A stretch of DNA of 64,000 bases from Thelephora terrestris (GCA_015956445.1 WIUZ02000005.1:868001-932000); one strand, 5' to 3'. Positions 23,693-35,982 are shown, numbered from the stretch's first letter. Notes: generated by a model not told the origin, from the sequence alone. Translations and numbers: made by a program.

Positions 23693-25674
23693 TTAAATCG
23701 CCTTATCCTCCCTCTTAAATATTCTCCGTAACAAGCTCCATCTCGAACTCTGCGGTAGTGGTGGCTGCGAGTCTGCGCTCTCAGAAAAAGTTCTTTCTTC
23801 GGCCTCATCCACAGAACTGGGAACTGGAAAAATATCTCCCTCGCTCTGTGACCTCCGAACCTGCGATTCCATTGACACCCCGCTGACTTTCCTTCGTCGT
23901 TCTCGGGGGACAACAACGAACCCGGGACTGGCTGGTGAGATACCAATTGAGAGACCAGGCAACTGGGGTGAGAGGACACTGTGGTGATGGTGTGCCTGAA
24001 CGGGAGAGCGCAATTCATTTGCTTGTCGACGGCGCTGTATCCCAGTCCGAATGCTCAGATTGGGTCGTTCGTCAAGGCCCTGTGAAAGGGACAGGTAGTT
24101 CTGGGTGTGACTTGTTGGGCCAGGCGACTGTGTCCGTGGGTGCGGGTGCGGGTCAGGAGTGAAATAGTTGGAGGCATCCGACTCTGAGATCGCAGATCGC
24201 TCGAATAGAATGGTGTCCCGTGTCGACCTGTCGCGTGTATCAGGCGACGCCTCTTCATAAGCCTCCGAACCATCACCCTCAGGCTCGTCACTGTCTTCAT
24301 CTCTCCAAGTTCCCACATTAACCCCGCCACCCCCACTGTTGAACGACACGATCCATACACCGCCCAATAGTATGATGATCCCCAAACCAACTAAGGCAAG
24401 GTGGCTCCAGGGTATAAGCGAGAGCTGATCGAAGTACACCAGGCCATTCACGATGGAGGATAGATTATAGAAACAGAACGCCACTGGACCCCGCGTGAGC
24501 ATTGAAACGTCCATGTCAAAGAGGAATGTAACGCACGTGGACACACCAAGGTTGGATTTTCCAAGATGAGCGCTTTGTGAAGATACCACAGCTGCAGCAA
24601 GGCAAACGCGCACAACCCCACAATTAGGAGCCATGCCTGCCACCGCCAGAACTGATTGTCCCCGCCGATGGTAAGAAGTAACAGTTCCACGCCACTCTTT
24701 GCAAATAATAGGCACATCCCAGACAAGATTCCCGATGCAGAGGCGTAGGAAATCGACAGTAGCAGTGGTATCCGGGATTTGGGACTACTCGATAGAGCAA
24801 AGGTGGAAGAGGTGCTGATGGAGGGCGATCTAGAGTTCGATTTCCTCACTATCAAAGGCGTGGTCTCTGTGATGATATGGGTGGTTGTGGTAATAGGATT
24901 TGCCGTGGGTGGTAGCATGGCAGGGGTCAACGGTGGTGAGTAAGGTTGCGTTCGGATGCGCCGCGAATAGGTCCATTCGGATATATGGGTCTAGCGAATT
25001 TTGCCTGTCAAATTGGTTCGGGAAACTTTAACTCAAGGCCACTTACGATAACAAGGACCACCCCGAGGAAAAACCCAAGAAGCGAGAAATATATAACGAA
25101 GGCAGGTCTATTGAACAAAATGAGGAGATCCTCTAGGGAGCGTGTCGGCTCTGGGACGGTTCCAAATACAGCGATTAGCACAGCGCCACCTGCGATGAGG
25201 ATGGTGCCGAGAATCATCCAAGTGGAAAACAGGTCTCCGAGGAGTAGACGGGCGAAGAAGGCGTTCCATAGTAGCGACACGGCACCGAGCGGGGCGAGGA
25301 TAACGACAGGTAGCGAGGCTATCTGGAACAGCGAACCAAGGATGTTCGAAGATATGAATATGCCTGTCATTATGTGTTCAGCAAGACGAGTGGTGTGGGT
25401 GTAGACAACAATGAGCTAACCGAAACCGAACAACCACAACCTGACGACACCGAGAGGGTTAGTGGGATTGGAAGAGGAGGTTTTTGCCAGCGGCCACTCA
25501 CGGACGACGATATTCGTTCTTCTGCTCATCTTCCGGAAGTGCCTGGTTTTGGATGTGGCTCTTGCGCTGGACAGTCAACCCCAGGGACTGGATGAACGAC
25601 GCTAACAGTCCAACGATAATCCCTGCAGCGATGGATATCTTGGGGCTGTCCAGGTCGAGCCTTGCGGGGTGCAT
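23693..25674 (-). CDS. NIPA-type magnesium transporter, 584 residues
   Basis: This is a membrane transporter of the NIPA family, linked in animals to Mg2+ uptake. Five exons: 25674-25502, 25440-25421, 25363-25047, 24990-24537 and 24483-23693. Conserved blocks appear in order: AAGIIVGLLASFIQSLGLT, ISSNILGSLFQIASLPVVIL, APLGAVSLLWNAFFARLLLG, the long loop with LPPTANP, SGILSGMCLLFAKSGVELL, and NLSSIVNGLVYFDQLSLIPW. About nine spans can be seen. The cytosolic tail of about 230 residues is acidic then Ser/Arg-rich. Exon 2 is only 20 bases, yet it is needed to read LWLFGFGIF. The start at 25674 follows an upstream ATG frame that stops at once. The gene is divergent from the next one, with 144 bases between the starts. 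Confidence 0.87.
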
Positions 25675-25818
25675 TGGTACACTCTTCAGGTCCTCGTGGT
25701 AGCTGGGTGGAAGCGTTGGTGGACAATGTCCATTGAACGATCGGCGGGGCGCTCACGGTGCCACCCTGATACGGCTCGACTACTTATGTCGATCAAGTTC
25801 ACTCACTGCCTACTCTAG

Positions 25819-27553
25819 ATGTCTCTCCGTCGCACGCTAGAGGAGAACGTATTTGGGCCCTTCGACCTTAACGAAGTCCTTGACGAATATATCACCCACA
25901 AACGTCAAGCGCCCGTGGATTTACATAGGCTTGAAGTAGTGAGGAACGGTCGAGCTTCTGGGTAAACACACCATATCGGCACCCCTGAGTGAACTCCGGG
26001 GTCTTATGTCTTTCACACCCTACAGTCTCGACGAGTCGGAGGCTTCAATCAGCAAAACCCATGGAAAAGTCAGATATTTTGGGACGCTCTACATCGAGGA
26101 CCTAAATTGGATCTCCCCAAAGGGAAGAAGTCTCATTCACGATGATATGCAACGTCGTGGCCTCAACCTCACCCTTGGTAAACGAACACAACTTCAGAAA
26201 CATGCCATTTCTCTGACTCCTGACACCTCCCAGAGTCCATATACGGACCCGACAGGCCTGGTGGCGGACTCACGGTTAAGATAGGCATCACCTTATCCGC
26301 TGTACACGGGAAATCTGGCAGTAAGTACATAGGCCTAACTTACTTGACAGGTATGTAGGAATGGGTACTTCTCGTCGCCTTTGGCGAGCTTACAAAGTTG
26401 ATCCAGACACAAAAATTCCAGGCGAGATGCTTCTGTTTTCTCTCACGACAGGCATGAGGTACGTCACCCACCCTGCTCTGCTCCTCATCGAAGTTTCTCA
26501 CCCATTTAGCATAAAAAGCACACGGAGGCTCAGAATCGTCTCATTAAGCCCAACGTGCTGGATCAAAAGTCAAGATTACATCGCTGCGTATCGCTTTTGG
26601 CGCTTCGTATTGGATATCTGTACCGGAATATCGAAGCCAACGCCAGAAAATTTCCTCAATGCGTACATCGACCATCAAACAAAGGCTGGGATGCGTGTGT
26701 GCAAGGGCACCGTTGTCGAAATGATGCTCAAACATGCCGCTTGGTTGGCTGAAGCGGCTAAACGACATGTGAACGTTCAATCCTGGAAGGACTTTGCCAG
26801 GACCGGAATCCTTGACATAGATGAAGAGTTGGACGCTGAAATGGACGAACGAGAGATTACTAGTCACCTGCTCCGCCCGACGCCCAGTACCCTAGCGACT
26901 CGAAGTATTTCACCCAAGCGCAAGCGGGTAAGACTACTCACTAGACGACACCACGAAGCCTACTCACCACCCACGTACCCACACAGTTACGGAGCATCGG
27001 TTCCCAGTCTTCCCTCGAATACGTTTCGAATGATCAACCGCTTGACTATGAATCCGACCGCGAATCCAGTCCAGAACGTTCACCATCTCCACCGTTAACC
27101 GATCCCTATGTTGCAGCGCGTATACCCTCAGCATTCCGCTATACACCAAGAGTTCCGGACAACTTCCACTGGTGGTGTGACGTAGAGGGATGTCACTACA
27201 ACGTTGATTTACTGAATTTGACCCGGGATGACCTGACGATGTTGGACGGCGAGACGGCGGCGAAATTGCGTCTGCAGGATTGGTCCCTCAGTGACCTTTG
27301 GGTTCGCTTGGCCTTCAAGGAAATGGTGGAGGAACATCGGGTGGAGCACTTGAAGTCGTGGGGACTTCGATGTCTCAAAGGACCGTCTGGGGTATGTCGT
27401 TCAAGGCCACCGCCCTCTCGCGGCCCCTCCTTAATGATTTTCAATCTTTAGGCCCTGGAGCATATCGATCTTGCCGAGCCTCCTGGGCCAGACAGGGAGA
27501 AAGACCAGTTTTCGCACCTCAAGATTGAGTTGGTTAACTTGTTGAACTTGTAA
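25819..27553 (+). CDS. Unknown protein with atypical zinc-finger-like motif, 468 residues
   Basis: I do not recognise this protein. Proposed exons are 25819-25961, 26026-26177, 26234-26320, 26359-26458, 26510-26927, 26987-27391 and 27452-27553, all in phase. The middle reads as a helical domain (YIAAYRFWRFVLDICTG, GTVVEMMLKHAAWLAEAAKR). A basic SPKRKR patch, possibly nuclear, precedes a Ser/Pro-rich stretch. The C-terminal part has WWCDVEGCHYNVDLLNL and later EEHRVEHLKSWGLRC, a pair of cysteines and a pair of histidines spaced too widely for a classical C2H2 finger. The junction at 26320/26359 needs a 38-base intron and is the weakest point. The end of the gene is convergent with HSP104, 140 bases apart. 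Confidence 0.6.
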
Positions 27554-27693
27554 TCAAAGCGACGCCTTTCGACCTAACGAATACATACATGAAATGGGGA
27601 TACAGTGTGGTTAATTCCACGAGGATTGCAGTGATGGTACAGAATGGTGATAAATCTACAGAAAAAGGTTGCACGAACGATAAAATCTTGACT

Positions 27694-30600
27694 CTAATCC
27701 ATTTCCTCGACTTCAATATCATCAGCGTCATCGTCATCCATATCAACGTCCATGGTGGTGCCTTCGTGATTGGGTATGATCGCCAGCCTATTGTGAGGGC
27801 CGTCGAAAGTAACCCTGATCGTTTCGCCATCGCGAACCCGATCGGAGAGAATCATAACGGACAAAGGATTGAGTAAGTCGCTCTGGATGGCACGATTGAG
27901 AGGACGCGCTCCATAAATAGGCGAATAACCGGAGGCACAGAGGAAGTTCTTCGCGTCTTCGTCGATTTCGAGGGTCATCTTTCTCTCCACTAAGCGATCT
28001 TGAACTTCCCTGAGTCGGATGTCCACAATCTTTTTCACATTGCCCATCGATAGGGTACGCTAGAAGGCAAAGGATGGTCAGCACCCCAGTCCAAAAGAAG
28101 ATCCGTAATTCATCGAAGGTGTGGACACTCACGAAGATGATGATTTCGTCGATTCGGTTAATGAACTCCGGTGGGAAATGGCCGCGAATTGTTCCCATGA
28201 CCAGCTCTTTGGTCTGGGATTTCACGGGACCTTCACCCATGTCGCTAAGATAAGCCGCGCCAAGATTACTAGTCATGATGATGACAGTGTTCCGAAAATC
28301 GACCACGCGACCTTGCCCGTCTGTCAATCGCCCATCATCTAAGACCTGCAGGAAAAGCGTGATAAATTCCCTGCAAGCCTTTTCGATCTCGTCTATCAAA
28401 ACAATGCAGTAGGGCTTGCGACGAACGTATTCCGTCAATTGGCCTATAAAATCGATGTGTCAGGACATCGGAGTAAGGGACACGGACCAAGTTGAAAAGT
28501 ACTCACCTCCAGAATCATGGCCCACATAACCTGGGGGCGCACCGATGAGGCGCGAAATGGAATGCTTCTCGGAGTATTCCGAAGAATCGATCCTGATCAT
28601 CGCATCAGGCGAGTCAAACAACAGCGTTGCAAGGGTCTTGGAAAGGAGGGTCTTTCCGGTGCCAGAAGGACCAGCCATGAGGAACGAGGCGATGGGACGA
28701 GCAGAATTTCGAAGACCACTCCTGGATAATCGAACGGCGTTGGCAACTGCCTTGACTGCCTCAGGTTGACCGACAACGCTCTCTGCGAGAATCTTCTCGA
28801 GACGAAGCAGCTTCTCCTTTTCACTCGACATCAACCTGGTGACGGGTATCGATGTCCAGCGAGCAACGATTTCGGCGATCTGTTCAGGTGTTACCGTGTC
28901 GCTCCCCTCGCCCTCATCATCCTCCGCAGCCTTCTTCTGTTCCAAGACTTTGAGTCTATTCTTGAGATCTGGCAAGGCATAGTAGCGCAGATCTGAAGCG
29001 GTCGAAAGGTCGTATTTTCGCTCAGCATCGTCAGCCTTGGCCTTCAGTTCGTCAATCTTCTTGCGGACTTGATTGATCTCATCGCCACGTTTCTTTTCGT
29101 TTTCGTAGGCCGCGAGCAATGGCTGGAGCTGATCCTCAACATCGGCGATGGTCTTGCGAGCAACAGCGAGCCGTTCTTTGGAAGCTTGATCCTTCTCACG
29201 CTCGAGGGCATGAACTTCCACTTCGAGCTCAAGTTTACGGCGCTGGAGCTTATCTATGGCCTCGGGGGCGGTTTCTCGCGTGACACGAACGCTGGAAAGC
29301 AGAGATCGGCATAGCATTCGATGGGAGCGATAACGTGTGACCATACCTAGCACAAGCCTCGTCAACCAAATCAATCGCAGAATCGGGAAGGCGCCGGGAG
29401 GTCAAGTATCGATGAGCGAGCGTCGCGGCGGAGATTAGAGCACCATCTAATATCCGGACTCCATGGTGAACTTCATACTTCTCACGGATGCCGCGGAGGA
29501 TGTTGATGGTTTCTGGAACGGAAGGCTCGTTGACTAAGACTTGGGCAAATCGACGCTCAAAGGCGGCATCTTTCTCAATGTACTTGCGATATTCGCTGAA
29601 CCTTATGTTAGTAATCAATAACCAAGGGTTGTGGCCCGCGAGACTCACGCTAACGTGGTCGCTCCGATACACCGTAATTTCCCACGAGCGAGCATGGGCT
29701 TCAATAGGTTGGCGGCGTCCATGCCCCCACTGGAGGAGTCGGACCCCGCCATGATCAAGTGTAGCTCATCGATGAACAAGATGACGCCTACGCCCTCCTC
29801 GGAAGCCTTCTCAATCTCGTTCAAGACGGACTTTACGCGTTCCTCGTATTCTCCCTTGTACTTCGCGCCTGCCATGAGCGCTCCCATATCTGAAGACGGC
29901 AAACCGAAATCAGCATGGGCACACCAAAAGTACGCAAAGTGTTCTCTTACCGAGTGAAAACAATCGGCCCAACAATGAAGCAGGCACATCACGGTTCACG
30001 ATTCGCTGCGCCAGTCCCTAGCAAGAATCAATCAGCAACTGAATGAACTGTAAATAAAAACGTCGCGTACCTCGACCACGGCCGTCTTTCCCACACCTGG
30101 CTCTCCAATGAGAACGGGGTTATTCTTTGTCCTTCTGCACAGGATGCGAACGACCCGACGGATTTCGTGATCACGACCAATGACAGGGTCGATCTTTCCG
30201 TCCGCAGCGAGGGCTGTCAGATCGATTGCATACTTGGACAGGGCGTCGAAGCCCTGTTCCGCATTTTTTGTGTCGACCCGACGGTTTCCACGAATCTGGC
30301 TTATCGCTGTTTTGAGGGTGGCTTCGGTGAGACCGACTTCCTTGATTATCGGCTGGATGCTGGGATCTTTAATGAGAGCAAGGAGGAGATGGTCTTGAGC
30401 GATGTATGAGTCGTGCATGGTCTTCTGAATGGACTGGGCCTCTCGGAGGACCTTGAGAGCGGCAGAGCTCATCGCAATTTCATCTGGTGGAGGTGATTGA
30501 GCGGGCAACCGGACGATAATACGGTTCAGTGCCCGCTTGATCGCAATCTAGCAAGTAGCATCAGCAACGAATGCAAGTGGTCATTCAGTCAGAGGAGTAA

Positions 30601-30895
30601 ACCCACTGGATCGCCGCCGACTTTCTCAATGACGGAGGTGAACAGGGAATTCTTGTTACCCTGGCTACTTCCGCTCAGGCCGCCAGGTGGTTGCTGGTCG
30701 CCATTACCCTCGTTTAAGAGAACGAAGGCAATATGAGCCGGTACGACTGTTGACAAGGAACAGCATCAGCCATGAGCGAATTCTATGACGTAATCGCACG
30801 CTCATACCGTGAGCGTTAGCATAATCCTTGGCGAGCTGAATGGCAGCACCCAGCGACTCCTGAGTCTTATCTGTAAAGTCAAAGTTCGAAGTCAT
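27694..30895 (-). CDS. HSP104: Hsp104/ClpB disaggregase, 907 residues
   Basis: This is a hexameric AAA+ chaperone that threads aggregated proteins through its pore, in cytosol and nucleus. Nine exons: 30895-30808, 30746-30607, 30547-30071, 30017-29951, 29889-29649, 29595-29347, 29291-28507, 28443-28133 and 28059-27694. The length is one residue short of yeast Hsp104. Domains in order are the Clp N-domain ([19 protein letters not shown]), AAA1 with GEPGVGKTA and ILFIDELH, the coiled-coil middle domain ([17 protein letters not shown]), AAA2 with GPSGTGKT and [11 protein letters not shown], and an acidic C-terminus ([16 protein letters not shown]). In yeast the acidic tail binds TPR co-chaperones. 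The cytosolic form is indicated by the lack of a targeting peptide. It is head to head with NDUFS6, and the 174-base gap holds heat-element and stress-element matches. Confidence 0.96.
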
Positions 30896-30929
30896 CGAAG
30901 AGTAGAAAGAAGTTGGTTATGGAGCCGAG

Positions 30930-31000
30930 AGGGGTTGCTAGTGGCTTTATACCCCCTCCATCTATCGTTCATTCACCCTCTCGCCTGTTCCAGAATCGTC
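30930..31000. promoter_or_regulatory. Stress-responsive promoter elements between HSP104 and NDUFS6
   Basis: On the HSP104 side, TATAAAG lies on the minus strand at 30951-30945, about 50 bases before the HSP104 start. AGGGG at 30930-30934 and CCCCT within 30952-30957 match the yeast stress-response element core. At 30988-31000 TTCCAGAATCGTC has two perfect inverted nTTCn/nGAAn units and an imperfect third, as in a heat shock element. In yeast HSP104 depends on both element types. Use by this fungus is inference. Confidence 0.6.
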
Positions 31001-31069
31001 CGGTCACGTCACGCACATTCGGGCAGCACCGCGATATTTCCCACGGATGCTCCTGTTACTTCGAAAACG

Positions 31070-31808
31070 ATGAACGTGTTTGGAAGGAGAATACTCTCGA
31101 CCCCCCGCGTCCTCTCTAGACTCTCCTCGTCCACCGCAGTCGTGCCACCTCACCCGCCCGCCTCATCCACTCCAACATTCGTGACCGAGACCTCAGTCTC
31201 GAATTACCCTCAGGCCCCGAACCACCCCGGGCTATGGTCGGAAAACCAGCGTCCTAGGCCCACTCCAGCGACCGGTCCCCGGTTCGAACAGACGGCCATG
31301 CAGCTTCAACCCCAGCCCCTCAGCGCGATGGAAATGATCGCAAAGGAATCAATTCGGTTATCCAAGACCAGAATCGCGGCTTGCGACGGAGGTGCGGACT
31401 GAACGTTCTCCATTACCGCTCTCACGCCCACTCGGCCTATTTTAATCCCGGAAAACCACTGACTCGATTTCTGCATCGGGCAGGCGGAGGACCACTTGGT
31501 CATCCTAAAATCTTTATCAATCTCGTGCGCCCATAACTCTCCCCGTTCTTTTGTTTTTCTTCTCACACAGCCGTATAGGATAAACCCGGCGCCCACTCTT
31601 GCACGTAAGCACACCTCACCTGGTCATCCTTAGTTTCGCGTTTAACTCACGCGCTTGACATTCATCTCCCGGCACACCTTTCCCTTTACAGATATTGGTA
31701 AGTCCACCGTATTGTCTTCTTTCCTTCGAACGATGATCTGGCGTCTCGCTAACATCCGAGAACAGCGGTCTTAGATTTGAGCTGGAACATCACGAACATG
31801 ACCATTGA
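31070..31808 (+). CDS. NDUFS6: NADH dehydrogenase Fe-S protein 6 homologue (complex I, zinc-binding subunit), 145 residues
   Basis: This is a matrix-arm subunit of mitochondrial complex I that binds one zinc. Five exons: 31070-31391, 31484-31524, 31579-31604, 31692-31697 and 31766-31808. The N-terminus is a typical presequence (MNVFGRRILSTPRVLSRLSS). The C-terminal zinc motif reads CDGGGGPLGHPKIFINL then DKPGAHSCTYCGLRFE, with Cys105, His114, Cys129 and Cys132 as expected ligands. Exon 4 has six bases. Skipping it would delete Tyr131 and Cys132 and keep the frame, giving a product without the last ligand. Exon 3 begins at the second AG after an earlier acceptor-like CACAG. Introns here are longer (54-92 bases) than the local norm. 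The gene is divergent from HSP104. Confidence 0.9.
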
Positions 31809-33010
31809 TTTGGGGCTGCTTCTAGATCCTTCACCTTACCATACACGCACATACATCCGTGAGAAAACCAACTATAGCAATCCAGTAACAGTTCTTACTG
31901 CATCGCGTGTTCAACTCATCCGCTCTCGTGAGAGAAACGTTGCATCCGGAACTCGAAGGCCAAAGCTTCGGGATATGCGATCAATCAAGCACATGAAATT
32001 GATCGGGTCGCGTTCGGGAGGCCCGTGTGAGACCACTTCCTAAGGTTCGCACTCCATTCGAATCGATTGAGCGGTAGCAGTGAATGCCATTGTGGTGGGT
32101 GTGTGGTGCAGGGTAAAAATACATTGTAGTCTACTGTGTTTGACGAGAACGATAGACAATAAGAGAAGGGCAATGCACAGGGATGAATAAAAACATACGA
32201 CACCGACAAAAAAAAAAGTGCGGAAGAAAACGCTGAAGAAACCTGGAACACAAAGAAGAATGGCACTAAAAGAGAGACTCTGCCTAGCAACGATTATGGT
32301 AGTGGATTGTTCGTTAAGATAAGGTGCGAAGGCAGTAGGGAGAAAGAACTGGGTAAACGAGGGAAACGAAACCGGGTAAAGGAATGGTGGGACGACCAAG
32401 GCAGCAGAGGACAATGGGGATTCCATGTACAGTGCCTCTTGAGTCAAGGGTAGTCAAAAAAACGAGTGTGTGGGCGGGGAAGCCAAATTAAGGATGCTGA
32501 TGCACATCGTCAACGAATGCGGCGAAGTACCAATGGAAGGGGAATCAAAAACAACAGATGCGCCAGGAGTCAAGCAGAAAGTCTTGAGGGAGGAATAGGC
32601 AAGATAAGAAACGAGGGGGTCGGTGACATGTGGATGGCGGGGAGGTGGGGAAGGGGTGGGAGGGGGTGGGAAAGAAAAAGATTAGAAACAGAGGGAAGAA
32701 TGAATCGATTGCGGGCAGAAATGATATGCGAAAGAAAGCAATGAGGAGAACGAGGACCAGGAAAGGTGAGAGAGAGAGAAATGCCGTCTTGCGAGGAATT
32801 ATCGTCAACCTTCATCACGCGTGTAAACCGAGGTGTCGTCGGGGCAGATGAATGACATCGGGGATAACGGCCGGTATTCACCGTCGGCAACAGCTTCCAG
32901 TCGGGCGAATGGTGGCAGCGACGTTGATGTCGTTCCTGTCGAAAGATCGTCTCTTGAGGGGGAAGACTGAAAAAAGAAAGTCAGCCCTGCGATGCCAGCT
33001 CAAATGCCGT
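31809..33010. other. Convergent 1.2 kb region, purine-rich, no gene seen
   Basis: Between the NDUFS6 stop and the stop of the kinase gene. From about 32140 to 32780 the plus strand is strongly purine-rich (runs such as gacaaaaaaaaaagtg and ggtggggaaggggtgggag), giving long but composition-driven open frames on the minus strand. No conserved motif is present on either strand. Probably long 3' UTRs plus low-complexity spacer. Confidence 0.55.
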
Positions 33011-35982
33011 TCACCGCACCACTTTGAATATTGGGTTGACCGCAGATTTGGGTAATCCTGGGCTCGAGGGATATGGGCTCAGAGATGGGGAACGGAGGTT
33101 TCCTTGGGGATAAGGTGACAACGGGGGAGAAGAAACAAGAGGGTTCAGATGCTGACGGTCGGATAGGCCACCTCCGTCTGACCAACTGGTCATCGGTTGT
33201 GGCTGGTTTGACCACTGCGGCGAGCCTATTGTGAGGTTTTGCATTGGGGGTGGGGACCCATGGTCTGACAACGAAGAACTAGCATCCACAGAAGGCCGCA
33301 GGTGAAGGTCGTTGAGCAGCCGTTGCTCGTATGACAACGAATTCGAGGAACGTGCAGACTTTGTAAGTTCGTCGTATGCTGCCCGCAACGACGACGTGGA
33401 AGACTTGTGTAACTCAAACGCGCCGCCCCTTGACCGTAGTCGCATAGGCCCAGGGTCGCTGTCCACCGTGGCAAACGAGATAACCGACATCCTACCCAAG
33501 TCTGATGAAGACACCGAATGGTCGTCGTCCCAGTCTCTCTTCCGAATCCTCGAATTCCGCTCGTCTCCCCTCCAACCAGAAAATGGTGCGTCTCCATACC
33601 TTCCTCCGGCGGCGATGAGGGTAGTCGTACTCCTCTCCCTCTCCTGATGTGTGCCGTGCGTTCGTCTCTCTGGTCCAGTGGTATTTCTCTGCGGTTTCTC
33701 TTCGAGTCGTTCGACGGGATTGGGATTGATGGCATACTTCCACTCCAAATTCGAGCCCGGGGTCTGCACGGCGTTCCTCTTCCGCATGACAGCTCTAGCT
33801 TGCTCCCTCTGTGTTTTCTCCACGAAAGCCCGTTTCTGTTTCTCCGCCTCTTTTGCCATCCGTTCGGCCTCCTTCTTCCGCTTCTTAGGATCAAGCTCCT
33901 GTGGGATTTCTAGCGATCGACTGTCGGCACTTGAGGAACGTTTGAGCGACGGTGTCGAGTTCGAGGACGTAATATTCTCTTCCACAGGCGGTAGCTGATG
34001 AACCTTGTCCACGTTGCTGAATTTGCCCAATCCCCATTTGAGGCTGACGAACGAACCAAGGGTCTTGAGCTTTGGTCCGTTCGCCTGTACATCTGGCGGC
34101 CGAGGATTTGCGGGATCGTGCAATGGCTCCGGATCTGGCGGTGGCCGATTGGGGTACTCTTGGGCGACAGGTGACGTTTGAATGTCCATCGGCTGTGGGG
34201 CGTCATACTCGGATGAAGTGACGTCCATTGGATCCCAACCGTTTACATAACCGCTTGCGGAGTAATTTGGAGGCGCGTCTGAAGGAACGTGAACATTTGC
34301 AACGGCAGCGTCGGGATCTTTCCGATGGCCATTTGAAGGATAGAAAGGAGCGCGGTGAGTTGTGGAGGCGTCGAAAGCGGGTAACGGTCTATGAACAGGA
34401 GGGGAATGTGCGTGGGAGGGAGGTACGGCCCGAGGGGATTGGGTGGTGAGCGCGGGTGGCTGCTGAGCGGCGCGTGGGAATGGAGGAGACCGTAACGGGG
34501 GAGGGGAAGATACCGGGATGGGGGGATTATTCTTGGGCGTTGTCTCCGCCAGATACGGGTGGTTGAGGCATTGACGGGCCGTCAGACGAGCATCAGGGTC
34601 GTACTTGAGCAAGTCAACGATACATTCGACCAATTTGACAGGGACGGAAGGATCGAAAAGGGCGTGAATGTCCTTGGGCTGGACCTGATAATCGGTCAAA
34701 ACCATGCGGTGGGAGTCAGCGAAGCAGAGAAGACGATACCTTTGGGAAAGCGAAGCCGACCGCCTTTGCCATCTTGATACCTCGAGGCCATTTACCTCCT
34801 CCGAAGGACTTGCCCCGAGAATCTAGACCATAGTCATCTGATGGGTCACCTAATAAGTCGCATATCCGGGCGACCTGATCAATTTCTCCCTGGCCGGGAA
34901 AGAGGGGTCGTAAGTTGACAAGTTCGGCCATGATGGTTCCCAACGCCCATAAATCTACAGGATTTGAATAGTCGCGACTCCGTAAGAGCACCTCTGGTGC
35001 GCGGTACCACCGCGTTGACACATATTCAGTGTAAGGCGGTTTACTTTTGGTCTCTCGGGCGAGACCAAAGTCAGCGAGCTTTATGATGACGACCACATCC
35101 TTTTCAGGCGGGGCGTTTGGGGGAGAAATAGGAGAAACAGGACGATAGTCGTAGAGGCCAGTGGTGGTTACAAGAAGGTTCTCAGGTTTCATGTCGCGAT
35201 GAAAATACCCAGAAGCGTGAATATGGTCGAGACCCGATACGGTTTGGTGGAATATGGAGGAAACGAGACCGCCTGCGAGTGGGCGACCTTTGCGTGATTT
35301 GATTAGTTGGTAGAGATTACCTTCCATAGACTCGAACACGAAATAGAGCTCTTTGCTGGATGGAAGGAGAAAGAAATCGTAGAGGGGAATTATGTTGGGG
35401 TGGTATGGGATATTTCTGAGCGACTGAAGGCCAAAACAAGAAAAATGAGAAGAAGAGTGAACGGGTAGTTGAAAGCGACGGACCTCGAGCTCCTTGAGCT
35501 TTTTGCACTCGTCCCAGCCACCTTCCCATCGTTTCTTCATTCTCTTCACGGCCACGAGTCGCTTGTTGGCATACTCTGGACGTGCACCTGGACCGCACTG
35601 CATGGCGGAGAGAGGTGTATTGGGGGGTAATGTGCCATGCCAATCGCACAACCAGACTGTTCCAAAGGAACCATCGCCAACGACCTTTAGAGGAGTGTAG
35701 GAGCGTGTTGATGCTAAGGAGGAATAAAGAGAAAGAGGGAGTGAGGACTCTGGTCAAAGCGTGCAAGTTGGTGAACTGACAAGACCTGGCGTCGCCGACG
35801 ATGAGCTGGTTGAACTCTACGGTGACAGAGGGGATGGCGAGGACGGTGACAGGTTCCCTGTGATTCTGCTGAGGCTGTTGGAGCGGTAGGGGACGTGAGG
35901 AGGATGAAGAGGATAAGTTGGAAGGGGGAGGGAGTCGAGTGTGTACATGGTACTGACTCTGAGCTGGGTGGATTGCGTGCAT
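33011..35982 (-). CDS. RCK/MAK/Ime2-type Ser/Thr protein kinase with long tail, 929 residues
   Basis: This is a CMGC-group kinase related to yeast Ime2 and mammalian MAK/ICK. Four exons: 35982-35781, 35713-35484, 35423-34740 and 34684-33011. Kinase marks are the P-loop GDGSFGTVWL, AVKRMKKR, HRDMKPENLL (Asp221), ADFGLAR (Asp262), the TEY activation loop (Thr276, Tyr278), STRWYRAPEVLLRSRDYSNP and the closing LTARQCLNHPYL. An insert of about 20 residues precedes the DFG strand (RPVSPISPPNAPPEKDV). The tail of about 500 residues is Pro/Ser-rich with a basic helix (KKRKKEAERMAKEAEKQKRA). The ATG at 35982 is the only in-frame ATG before the kinase domain. The first intron uses GTCAGT. Fungal members control meiosis, mating and filament growth. 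That role here is inference. Confidence 0.88.
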
